The position numbers and the translations under genes are program-made. Below the pieces are notes generated by a model. That model searched no databases. It was not told the DNA's origin and saw only the letters and a list, made by a program, of their open reading frames with translations. A stretch of DNA of 64,000 bases from Hypericum androsaemum (lineage: Eukaryota > Streptophyta > Magnoliopsida > Malpighiales > Hypericaceae), in the NCBI GenBank assembly GCA_963995505.1, contig OZ023198.1, forward strand, positions 5,604,558-5,668,557. The letters are read 5' to 3'. Numbering within the stretch: position 1 is the first letter of the stretch; each line of letters opens with the position of its first letter. Positions 33,885 to 44,690 of this stretch are shown in pieces.

Positions 33885-34530
33885 ATGCCTAAAAGTCTAA
33901 AACCACCCCCAAAACTCAAAAATTAAACCACAAGAAAAACACAACCTAAAAACCGTCGAATAAATCAACTCGGAACAGGCAGTCCAAACCCTAACCTCTA
34001 CTTCCACGCAATTCTAGCTCGCAATATAGGGGATATCACCAGTAACCTCAATGAACAAATAGCAAAAACAAGAAACCCTAATTGAGTTGAGAGGGAGCGA
34101 GATTTATTACACTTCACACCAGTCAGTAAGCCCATGGCCGTAAATGAACTTCAACAACAAAATCGATCCACCTAAACCCGCAAATTAACCACTCCAACTC
34201 GGGAAGAAGTCGTACAAACCCTAACCTCTTACTTCCAAACAATTCAAGCGCCCAATTCAGGACATATCTACAACAACCTCACTGAACAAATAGCGACCGC
34301 AAGAAACGCTACAAATCCAGAGACAGCGGCGAAGGGGAAACCCTAATTGAGAGAGAAAGGGGAGGAATAATTACAGCTGGAGGGCTTTGAGAAAGTTGTC
34401 GCGCTCCGGGTGATTTGAGACCATACAATAAACTAAAAAAGACTTTCCCCTTTCTTTTTTTTCCTTTCTGTTTTTTGATTTTTTTTTTGTTGGAATTAGA
34501 GGGACAAATATTTCTATATATTAGTAAAAT
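33885..34530 (-). pseudogene. Truncated REVEILLE duplicate (5' UTR, residual exon 1, intron 1)
   Basis: It aligns with 26075-26840. Exon 1 (34424-34375) keeps ATG and reads MVSNHPERDNFLKALQL before GTAATT. All sequence between NHP and the helix before LEALQL is deleted, about 170 bp, in frame. Intron 1 with its two ~265-bp units follows. Exons 2-8 are absent, so no MYB domain can be made. This copy shows that the ancestral start codon of the gene at 26.7 kb was ATG. Confidence 0.8.
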
Positions 34531-37507
34531 GGTCAATTATATCTTAGTTAGTGCAAAACTCTCTCTCGGCCTTTTGTGAAGTTGCGACCGTCGGATCCCT
34601 CAAAATTTCATCACGAAAAAATCCAGTAAAAAAAATCCGTAGTGGAGAAAGAGTACCTCGGGAGAGAAGTTCCCCTTGACGTTAGTTAATCGCAAAATTT
34701 AGTTTTACATCGTCACTAACTATCATATGTCGGAGAAGCGCAACATCCCCAATGTTCAACAACATCCGAGTCCTAACACTAACAGTAGGGGAATCCAAAA
34801 TATGATGCCCAAGAGCTTTGCCAAAACCTAAATTCGCCAAAATGTTTGCGCACTGATTCGCTTCTCTATAAATGTGGATGACCCTGTAATTGTTTTTTGT
34901 TATTCGTTCTCGCTTAAAGTAGATTTTGATTTTGACGCATAGAAAGATCCGCAGTAAGTTGGGCTTTTTTATACGCCCATGGGCCGTGCCTTCGAGGCAT
35001 GGTGGATCTTGTTTCTCTAAAACGGTCGGGTAGAAGATTTTAAATATTTCGAGTTCGAATTCTAAAAAATTGGTATAATTAAAATTTATTAAAATCTGTA
35101 GATAAGTTTTTTAGAAATAAATGAATATCTGATTAAGATATCGATTGATTCAAGTTTGAATTTTATACGTGCATCTTTAATTTACTATCTTTACAAAAGT
35201 CTAATTTCCTTCAATAATTCGTTATGGTGCTTAAGGAAGATGATAATAATAATAATTCGTTACTATTTTGAGAGGAGTATTGTAATGGGTACTTGCATTT
35301 CATCTTAAGTACGGCATCTGATTTGATGATTGGTCAACAGTCGGCACGATTAACGGCCCTTTGTTGGTAGGCTATTAACGTGGTCATTTTCCCTAACACG
35401 TATGTATTATTGATAATGCACCTAATGGCGGCTTTTTAAAGAAAAGATATTTCAAAGCTAATCACTTTTTCGATTGATATAAATTTGATCTAATTTAATT
35501 AAATATTCCAAATTCAACTATTATAATTATATTAGACTTTTTTTATACTACAACGTGAATTAGTCGAAGTGGACTGGTTGAGACAGCATTGACTTCATGG
35601 ATGATCCGGACTCTCTACCGCGCCACGTGATCGCATGCGAGTTGAATGATATCTAATAGTCCGAGTCAAGTATAACGAACATTATTCGCTTAGTTAGTTA
35701 GTTAGCACCAATTTTAATTTAATTAAGCCAAACTTAGACCAGTTGATCTTACCACCGCATCATCCGCCGACACTTGTCCAGATCCCTGACCAACACAAAG
35801 AGCGTTCAAACCCCGGTTTCTCCAAGTTGCATTTCTTTTCTTTTTTTGGTTCTACACTCACACATCTCACGGAAAATAACGTTTTACATTTTTCTAATTT
35901 TGTTATGAAGAACGTGAAGAAGATCGATTATTTTAATTTATCTTGAATTTAAATCATGAATCAAATTAATATTTTTTATAAGTTGAATTTTATTTCAATA
36001 TTGATAAAATTTACAAACTTACTTCTCTGGTATGAAATCCCTCATTTCACGATATTATAGTTGTAATTTCTGTAAAATTTTATTGAGGTAAAATCGTAAT
36101 TGAAGATGGTAAGAGCAATGGAGTTAGTGCCTTTGGTGTGGGAGAAATCGGCTAATGTTCGGAATCAGTTATCCAAGTTTAACAGTTCCTATTTTCTCTT
36201 AAATGTTTCAATAACATTATCAAAGAGAATCCTTGAGTGGATTTTATCTCTCTTATATTTCTTCTGTTGTGTTATGGAAGACAGGAGGAGAGTAGAAACT
36301 TTTTGGTCCGACAGGTTGGCCCTTTCATGAAAAAAGAACTTGTTGATTGGAAAGAGATTAGTAAAAAATAATAACCAAATAATCCACAATCTGCTCCAAT
36401 TCTCAAGGTCATTGATTATGATTTTGCAAGTTTGGATAACAATGGGACGTGATGATTAACTATTGGAAGACGTACTTCGGTGCAATTTGGGGATGGCGAA
36501 TTGTAGTATTGAAATACATGGTATCTAGGACCGTAACTTATCTAACTTAGTGCTTATTTATGTGTTTAGTTATGTATGTTTATAAGTTAGTTTAGACGAA
36601 ATGTGCTTATAAGCACGAACGGATGTAACAGATAGCAAGTATAATTACTTAATATTTTGACAAATTTTTTCTTGATAAATATAATTTACCAAAAAAGCAG
36701 GGACATTTCAATTAGCATTGACTCTTTATTGGCGGGAAGTGAGGAGCAAGCAATAAACGATCTCAGGCAAGCGGAACGGGCGAAGGAAAGTATGACCTCG
36801 GATGCAGATGGTGAGACTATTCTCAAAGAACTCTATGGAGCAGCCGCAAGCAAAGCACATACAAAGGTGTTTGAACCTCCATGAATCGTTTTGGCTTTGG
36901 ACCTGTTTTTGGTGCTTTTTTGGTGTGGCCCATTGAGGGCTCTATGGTGCTTCTTTGGTTGCTGGCTAAGGTGCCTTTTTTAACCAGGCAACTTGGAAAT
37001 GAAGTTGCTTTGGTTTGTCTTTTTTGGTTTAGGGAGTAAGATATTATTTATCTTGTAACTAGCTACTTTGATAAGTATTTTTCTTGTTCTTTAATTGATA
37101 TAATTATTTTCGTGTAACAACTATATTTGAGATTTTTTTGAAGAGTAATAGTATTTTATTTATAAAATTTTTTTAGTTATCATTACGAGATTTTGGGAAT
37201 AGATTCTACTAAGTTAAATCGATCTTGGTATACCTATAAAAAAAATAGATGTTGGCATTTTCAGTGACTTTTACATATATAATTATATTAAATTAGCCAG
37301 AGTCCAAAACAATGGCATATCTTCGGAGCTGGTAACTATATGGTCGGTATATTTAACTCAAATTGGGAACATGGAACACAATGATTAAAACAAACTGACA
37401 TATAATTAATTAGAAAAGGCGTCCCTACTGCTCACCTCAGTGCCCAGTTTTTTCTAGAGGAACTCACCTCAGTGGTACAAAATGACGAAATGACCCAGAA
37501 AATCGAC
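34531..37507. other. Intergenic DNA between REVEILLE duplicate and HIPP copy 2
   Basis: 34.9-35.9 kb matches 26.85-28.95 kb minus the hAT MITE. 36.0-37.15 kb has no match in copy 1 and looks like an insertion. It includes a 75-codon frame at 36657 (LRQAERAKESMTSDADGETI) in a short exon-like context that I do not recognise, and a G/T-rich tail to about 37130. 37.2-37.5 kb resumes the copy 1 upstream sequence. Confidence 0.5.
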
Positions 37508-37607
37508 GACGTCAGACTTCGTCCTGTGACCCACGTACTCACCATCATTGACCCTACACTCATTTTGTTGACTCTCTCTCTCTCTCTCTTAATTTATTGC
37601 TATAAAA
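37508..37607 (+). promoter_or_regulatory. HIPP copy 2 core promoter
   Basis: GACGTCAG at 37508-37515, a CT-repeat tract, then TATAAAA at 37601-37607, 164 bp before the ATG. The layout is as in copy 1. Confidence 0.6.
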
Positions 37608-38559
37608 TCTCTACCGAACCCAGCATCCTTTTTCACTACTTCCTTGTTAAGTTCTTGCTTCTCCTTGTCTTCTCACGTCAATTCGTCTCTCTCTACCCCC
37701 CATCCACAGAACAAAGAATTCCTCGCCTGGCTAGTACCTTCTCCGCTTCAGATCTCCCCATCTCTGCCAAATGAAGGTCAGTATATAATATAATTAGATA
37801 TGAATGTTAATTTGAATTATGAAAATATTAATTGGGTCGATCCTTTTTTTTCTCTTTCTTATTGGGTTATTCCTTGGCGAATACGGATAATTAAGGACAT
37901 ATATCGTGTAATCTGTTTATGGGACATGGATCTGATCAACATAAGGACTGGATTGACTTTTTGCATATTATGTTGGCAGAAAGTTGTGTTGAAGTTGAGT
38001 CTGCATGATGATAAGGTTAAGCAAAAGGCGATGCAAAAAGTCTCTGGCCTCTCAGGTATTTACTCCAATCAATTAAACCCGTTACTTTCTATTGAAATTA
38101 CGTAGTTCTTATTGAAATTACCTCATCCATAATTTAAATATGATAAATTTATTTTAAAATATTAAAACTTTACTGGCCAATAATCGTACGATTTGAATAT
38201 AGTTATTTTAACGTAGTGTCAGACTACCACCAGATATAGGATTTTAGAGGTTTTGGATTGAGTAGGGACTACTAAAAAGTTGTCCCTACGGAGGGGACTC
38301 ATTCAGAGCCATTGGATCTATTTTTTAATTAAAAAATTTGATCTGATGGTCAATATCACACGAAGGGTATTTTTGACCATATATTCCAAAAAGTGCCAAC
38401 TAAGATTCCACCCACATTTATTCTGCCGCCCATATTAATTCTGCCGCCCACATTAATTCCACATTAATTTCACTTTTTGACCATATATTCTCTTCCTCTT
38501 CCCCTCTCTTTCCTAGTCACTTTCTTTTCCTCTCTCTCTCTCTCTCTCATCCCATTTCC

Positions 38560-38940
38560 CTCGCCGGAGAAAAAGAAGAGACCGGGAGAAGAAGCTTCGC
38601 CGCCGGAGTGAGGAGGAGGTAGCTCGCTGGAGGAGGGAGTGGCTCTAAACCCCACTCAATCCCTTCCCTGCCACAGCGGAGAAGGAGGAGGTAGCTCGCC
38701 GGAAGAGGGAGTGGCCGCGCGCTGCTCTCATCCTGTGCCCCGTCGGAGCCGGTGGCTCGGCTCGGCTCGGCTCGACTCCACCCCGCTGATCCGGCTACTA
38801 TCCACCTCTTCCCCATCGTTGTCCCAGCCGACTGGGGAGATCCTGAACAAGGAGGAAGCCGGAGGAGGAGGAAGCCGGAGGAGGAGACGAGCCAGGAGAG
38901 GAAGGAGAAGAGGCTGGGGGCGATGAGGATCTATTGATTT
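38560..38940. other. GC-rich segment inside the MULE, possible captured gene fragment
   Basis: A sharp rise in GC between AT-rich flanks, preceded by a CT-rich 5'-UTR-like tract. Open frames exist on both strands (Arg/Gly/Ser/Pro-rich), so coding potential is ambiguous. Triplet-like GGAGGAGGAAGCCGGAGGAG runs are present. No family recognised. Confidence 0.4.
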
Positions 38941-39013
38941 CTGGGGTTTTTAATCTTTTTTAGTGGATCTATTGATTTCTGAGTTTGGTTTCATATTGTT
39001 CGATCTCGGTTGT

Positions 39014-39711
39014 TTTTCGTATGTTTGGATATTGGTTTTCGTATGTTGGAATATTGGTCTTCGTATGTTGGAATATTGGTTTTCGTATGTATTGGTATTG
39101 ATTTTTATATGTTGGAATATTAGTTTTCGGATGTATTGGTATTGGTTTTCGTATGTTTGGATATTGGTTTTCGTATGTTGGGATATTGGTTTTCGGATGT
39201 ATTAGTATTGGTTTTCGTATGTTTGGATATTGGTTTTCGTATGTTGGAATATTGGTTTTCGTATGTTGGAATATTGGTTTTCGTATGTTTGGATATTGGT
39301 TTTCGTATGTTGGAATATTGGTTTTCGTATGTTGGGATATTGGTTTTCGGATGTATTGGTATTGGTTTTCGGATGTATTGATATTGGTTTTCGTATGTGG
39401 TGATATTGGTTTGCATGTGTAGCGATTGTAGTTTTTATATGTAACGATACTGGTTTGCATGTGTAATGATATTGGTTTTTGTATGTTGGAATATTGGTTT
39501 TCGTACGTTGGGATATTGGTTTTCAGATGTTGGGATATTAGTTTTCGGATGTATTGGTATTGGTTTTCGTGTGTAGCGATAGTAGTTTTCATATGTTACG
39601 ATACTGGTTTGCATGTGCAATGATATTGGTTTTCAAATGTTGGAATATTGATTTTCATATATAGTAATATTGATTTGCATGTGTAGCGATATTGGTTTTC
39701 ATATGTAGTGT
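39014..39711. repeat. 22-bp minisatellite inside the MULE
   Basis: About 32 units of 22 bp built on TATTGGTTTTCGTATGTTGGA, with variants GTATGTTTGGA, GGATGTATTGG and GCATGTGTAGCGA. Because 22 is not a multiple of three, each strand shows open frames with a 66-bp period. I regard these as by-products. Confidence 0.95.
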
Positions 39712-39734
39712 AAAAGGCATACCGGGTTTTGACC

Positions 39735-40080
39735 AAAAAATGGTTACCTTGCGAACCGAACTAAATTCGATCAGACACCAAAAATCTGACCAACCCGGGG
39801 CGGTTCACCCCAATTTTTTAAATAAAAAGCACATATGCGGTTTGACCCGGTCTAATATTCCTATTGGTTATATTCTAATATTTTTGATAAAAAATGTAAT
39901 TTTTTTTAGGTATGTATGCGATTACATGTACAATTATACCTAGATTATATATAAATATATTTATTTTTTAAATTAAAAAATCTGGCCTGACCGGTAGTCC
40001 ATCTGGTCGGACCGGTTGACCTATAGTACGATCCAAAATTTGGGTCGACTCCGGGTCGTATTTTGAAAACTATTAGTTTT
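39735..40080. mobile_element. Possible degraded relative of the hAT MITE at 27.4 kb
   Basis: It shares GGTTTTGACC, CTGACCGGTAGTCC and GGTCGGACCGGTTGACC-like GC-rich subterminal motifs around an AT-rich core, but no terminal repeats or target duplication can be found. Confidence 0.3.
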
Positions 40081-41479
40081 GTTGAGTGGATAATTTTGAA
40101 TTTTGAAAGGAAGAGAGATGTTAAGAATCAATTAATAGTAGGTTTTTGGGTTTAGGAAAAGTAATTAATTATTCCTCTTTCTTTTGGTTTTGTAATGTTC
40201 CAATATTATCCCTGAATATAAATTTATTGCATTTCACTCTCTTTAGTCCATATGGATAGGGACAACCCATTATCCCTACTGAATCCATGCCCGATTTTAG
40301 ACTATCAATTATTATACTGGTCATCGTTGTTCCCGTTAGATCTCCTAGGAGTGCGAAATAATCCAGAGTAAAATTAAAGGTGATAGTGCGTTGACTTTTC
40401 GTGAATATCGAAATCTTTGAAGGGGTAGACTCGATATCCATGGACATGAAGGACAAGAAATTAACGGTGACGGGCGACATCGACCCGGTTCATGTGGTCG
40501 GGAAGCTGAGGAAGATCTGCCACACCGAGATAGTCTCGGTGGGGCCCGCGAAGGAGGAGAAGAAGGACGACAAGAAAGAAGGCGGTAAGAAGGACTAACC
40601 AAAGAAGTAGGAGAACAAGAAGCAGGACGACAGCAGGAAGAAGGACGACAACAAGAAGAAGGACGATCACCAAAACCATCAACATTTCGGACCCGAGTTT
40701 GTTTATAGGCAGCCGTACTATCATCCTCCTCATTACATGAACAACCAGTACTACGTTAGAAGCGGCGAGGAGGATCCTAATTCATGTGTCATATGTTGAG
40801 TGATTATATATTAATTCGTTGATATACTACTATGGAAGGTGATTTGAATAAGAAAATATCAGGGCAACTGATATAGGCAACCAATAGAGTGAATTTTGTA
40901 CAGTAGGTGTTGGTGGTGATCTCTATCGTTTCAGGTTTTGTTTAATTAATTTGGAGGTGTATCAATATATATTGACTGATTCTTTTTTATTGGGTTACAC
41001 TATTAACCTACGTGCTTTTCGTTTACTACACTTCTGAGTGCTTCAGCTTGAGCTGTGGCAGAAATTCTGAGTTGGCAGCAAGCTTGCCTTTTTTGGTGCA
41101 ATTGGTGATTGGTTTCATGTTCAATTTCGAATTCAAATTTGAATTATTTGATAATCTGTGTCGTGATTTATGTTAATTTCTGTGTGCTAATAAAATTGGA
41201 AAAAGTATATACAGAGCTCATGGTCTAAATAATTCAACCGGCTAAATAATGTGAAATATACCAAAGGACAAATAATTAGTGTAAAAGGCCGGTGTTATAA
41301 ACTAGACTTCTGTTGTCAGCTGGCTAGGTAGCCTTTGAATTGATTTGTTTCTGATGATTATAGGTGGTGGGCTATTCCAAATTGTGAATAATTCCAAGTG
41401 CTAAAAAGGTGGAGCATTACCTTGTTCCTTTTTCTAACTTTCTAGGAAAAAATAATAGCCACGCGTAATGGGTCTTTGG

Positions 41480-41773
41480 ACTTGTTTGTTTCCATGGTAA
41501 AGGTTTTAAAAAAATGTTAGTTTTCCACTCATCATTATCCAAAAAGAATTAAATAAAGAAAAAGATTTGAATATCTTTTTAATTTAATTTAATTTAATTT
41601 AATTGAGATTTGATATTGAGATAATAACTCCACCCTTATTTCTTTCATGAAATTTTCCTTTAAAATACGTGAAAAGAAAAAAGGAAGGGAGAGGGATTTA
41701 TAAAATGAAAGAAAAAGTGACGCTTTTTTTTTCTCTAGGTTCTCTCTAAAAAAAAGCACTGGACTTTTAGGTC
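41480..41773. other. Spacer between HIPP copy 2 flank and the copia relic
   Basis: AT-rich, with a short (ATTTA)n run near 41580. No LTR matching 47712-47926 is visible here, so the copia element lacks its 5' end. Confidence 0.5.
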
Positions 41774-42548
41774 ATGGAATCCGACCCTACTCTAGGAGAG
41801 GCATATCACAAGATCCTTGAAGAGGAGCAAACTAGGAACATCTCGGCCTCACGTCAACCAATCATAGAGGCGACAGCCTTCCAAGCAGAAGACGAATTCA
41901 CTGTCAAAAATTCATACACTCCAAGGACTAATGCTTTGAACTGGTCGGTTACCCGGATTGGTGGGATGAGAAGGGCACAAACTCTCGACCTTAAGATGGT
42001 AGAAAGAAAGACTGTGGTGATGCATCTGCTACGTGAAAACATGTGCTGCGGGCAGCAGGTCAGGCCTGACGTGAGCCCAATATTGGGCTTGACAAATGAT
42101 CAATATGCTCGGCTTATCCAGGTGCTTCAGCCAGGGGAGACGCTAGTGCACTCGCTGTCAAAGGCTCTAAGGCAAACGTTCATATGGCTGGTATGGGCAT
42201 CGGACAACGCCCTTGGATCATTGATTCTGGGGTAACTGAGCACATAACTTGCGATATTTATTTTCAAGAACCATGAAATAGGCACCCAACACACCTGTGA
42301 AGATCCCCATGGGAGAGTCTGGTCCCGTACAGGGAATTGGGACAGTGATCCTTCGCAATGGGATTAGATTAAATAATGTTCTACATATTCCTACATTCTG
42401 CTGTAACCTTATATATGTTCGCCGATTAATAGAAGATCTGAATTGTGCCCTAACCTTCGTGACAGACTTGTGTGTATTGCAGGACCTACCTTTGAGGACC
42501 CTGATTAGAATGGGTAGGCGTCGTGGGGGGCTATAAGCACGTATTGGG

Positions 42549-43500
42549 ATGGCTATGCATGTTGGTAATAAGGACATCTCAGCCAGTATCTGGCATGAGC
42601 AGTTGGGACATCCGTCATTGAAAAAGCTAGGACATATACAACATATGTGTAAGACTGTTCGATTTAATAAAAAACACTTATGTGATGCATGTATTCGAGC
42701 TAAGCGAACTCGACCTACTTTTCCAAGTAGTTCAATAAAGACCGATTCTTATTTTGATTTGATTCATTGCGATATTTGGGGACCCTATAAACAGGTTCTC
42801 TTGCTGGTGCCCGTTACTTCCTTTCGACTGTTGATGATCACAGTCGTGGAGTCTGGGTTTATCTCATGTGATATAAATATGATGTTTCCAAGTATTTAAT
42901 GATATTTTATCGCATGATTGAGACACAGTTTGATAAACGGATCTGTCAACTCTGCACTGACAATGGACTTGAGTTCTAGTAACATGTTTTGAAGGATTTT
43001 TATAGAGAAAAAGGAATGATTTTGCAAACTTCTTGCCCGTACACGCCACAATAGAATGGTGTGATAAAGCAAAAACATCGCTACATTCTAGAGATAGCTC
43101 GAGCCTTACTCTTCCATTCGGGCATACCAGTCATATTTTAGGGAGAAAGTGTGCTTACAACTATCTACTTGTTGCCTTCCCACTAGGGCAACAAGCAACA
43201 AGACCCCGTATCAGATACTCTTTGGTAAGGAACCCACATATGATCATCTTCGCTCATTTGGTTGTCTAGTATATGCTCATGTTCCCTCTCCACATCGAGA
43301 TAAATTTCATGAACGGGGTCGAAAATGTGTTTTTGTTGGATACCCCGAAGGCCAGAAGGGGCATAGAGTTTTTGATCTAACCGATCGGCGCATATATCTC
43401 GGGATGTCACTTTTCTCAAGCATATTCACCTGTACAAGTCCAATACAGTACCGAAGGATGTTGTCTCTCCTGCTCCTAATCCTATCGCATTTGATGAAGC
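42549..43500 (+). pseudogene. copia GAG-pre-integrase and integrase remnant
   Basis: ASIWHEQLGHPSLKKLGHIQ and CDACIRAKRTRPTFP give the His-Cys zinc-binding motif (H..H...C..C). SYFDLIHCDIWGPYK opens the catalytic core with its Asp. Later, LFGKEPTYDHLRSFGCLVYA and KCVFVGYPEGQKGHRVFDL form the usual C-terminal block. At least four stops or frame changes lie between 42898 and 43230. Confidence 0.75.
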
Positions 43501-43829
43501 CCCATCACCACTGAAATCAACAATTATCACAGATTCCCCAAATGGAATAAATGGGGACGATCATGAAATTGCCATTGACAACCCAGATTCTCCTGACATT
43601 GATCCCTTGGTGCCCAAGACTAACGAGCTCCTGAGTGATGCTCCACGACGTAGCACATGTCTGAAATAGGCTCCAAAACATCTCGACGAGTTTGAGACAT
43701 GCATGCCACCCTCCCTTGCCCACCCACAACCTACTACTTCATCTAGGAACTCTGTGGTATATCCTCTTACTCACTTTATCTCCTATTCTAGATTTTCTAA
43801 CTCCCACCGAGCTTTTCTTGTCTCCATCA

Positions 43830-44690
43830 GAAATCATGATGAGCCTTGCAACTACTTGCAGGCTGTCCAACTCCCTGAATGGCGAGAAGCGATGACATGC
43901 GAGTTGCGTGCTCTTAAAGCCATTGGTACTTGGTCTCTCGAACATCTTCCCCCGGGCAAGAAAGCTATTGACTCGAAGTAGGTCTACAAGATCAAGTACC
44001 AACCTAATGGAGAAGTCGAGCGCTACAAAGCGCGCCTATTTGCCAAAGGCTACACTCAGGTCCCCGGGAGTTAATTTCCATGATACATTCGCTCCTGTGG
44101 CCAAGCTGGTGATTGTTCATTGCTTGTTAGCTACTGTCATTCAACGACGATGGTATATCACGCAACTGGATGTCAATAATGCCTTTTTGCATGGTGATCT
44201 TGCTAAAATTATTTACATGAAGCCTCCTCTCGGTTATTGCTCACCTGACAATACACGAGTATGTCGCTTACGAAAGTCTCTCTACGGACTTCGTCAAGCA
44301 TCTCGCAACTGGTACTATACGTTCAATCAGGCCTTGCTCAGTATCGGCTTTCTCCAGTGTAACTCGGACACCTCTCTTTTTCGTTTGGCAATGCCTTCGA
44401 CATTGGTGTTTACTTTAATTTATGTGGATGATGTGATCTTGGCAGGTAACTTATTGCCTAAGATTAAAGAAGTCACCACCTTTCTCGACACCAAATTTGG
44501 CATCAAGGACTTGGGTGATCTTAAATACTTTCTTGGCATTGAAGCAGCATGTTCTGCTGATGGTTTGGTATTTAGCCAGCGCAAGTACACTCTAGACATA
44601 TTGGAAGATAGCAAGAAATTGGGTGGAAAACCAAGTTTTTTCCCCATCGAGCAGAATCACCATCTTACACACACAACATGAGCTGTCGTA
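43830..44690 (+). pseudogene. copia reverse transcriptase remnant
   Basis: WREAMTCELRALKAIGTWSL, then a stop at 43979-43981, KYQPNGEVERYKARLFAKGY, a frame shift near 44070, FHDTFAPVAKLVIVHCLLAT, WYITQLDVNNAFLHGDL, LRKSLYGLRQASRNWYYTF and the catalytic YVDD in FTLIYVDDVILAGN. It ends in FGIKDLGDLKYFLGIE, where the tandem array starts. Confidence 0.85.

Larger units (their letters stand above)
38249..40292. mobile_element. MULE (Mutator-like) element in HIPP copy 2 intron 2
   Basis: Left terminus GGTTTTGGATTGAGTAGGGA; the reverse complement of the right terminus starts GGCATGGATTCAGTAGGGAT. The similarity extends over ~45 bp, including GTTGTCCCTA. A perfect 9-bp target duplication GATTTTAGA lies at 38240-38248 and 40293-40301. 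The homologous introns of copies 1 and 4 have the unoccupied site. Inside are a CT-rich leader, a GC-rich segment (about 38560-38935), a 22-bp minisatellite and a GGTCGGACCGG-rich stretch; there is no transposase. The GC-rich leader-like piece makes a Pack-MULE (captured gene fragment) likely. Confidence 0.9.
37771..40799 (+). pseudogene. HIPP copy 2, truncated by nonsense mutations
   Basis: Exons 37771-37776, 37980-38055 and 40423-40799. The HMA part is intact ([37 protein letters not shown]), but TAA at 40596-40598 and TAG about four codons later stop translation in the Lys-rich linker. Beyond them the frame still reads to the Tyr-rich end and CVIC. A product would be an HMA domain without the prenylation box, hence soluble. 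Intron 2 is swollen from ~280 bp in copy 1 to ~2.4 kb by a MULE insertion. Its acceptor reads CTTTGAAG instead of ATTGCAG, a change shared with copy 4, as is the TAG. Confidence 0.85.

Noticed and set aside
38639..38937. Arg/Gly-rich protein gene
   Set aside because: Low-complexity triplet-like sequence open on both strands inside a MULE; kept only as a possible captured fragment.
38969..39592. 207-codon minus-strand frame and several plus-strand frames
   Set aside because: All arise from the 22-bp minisatellite inside the MULE.
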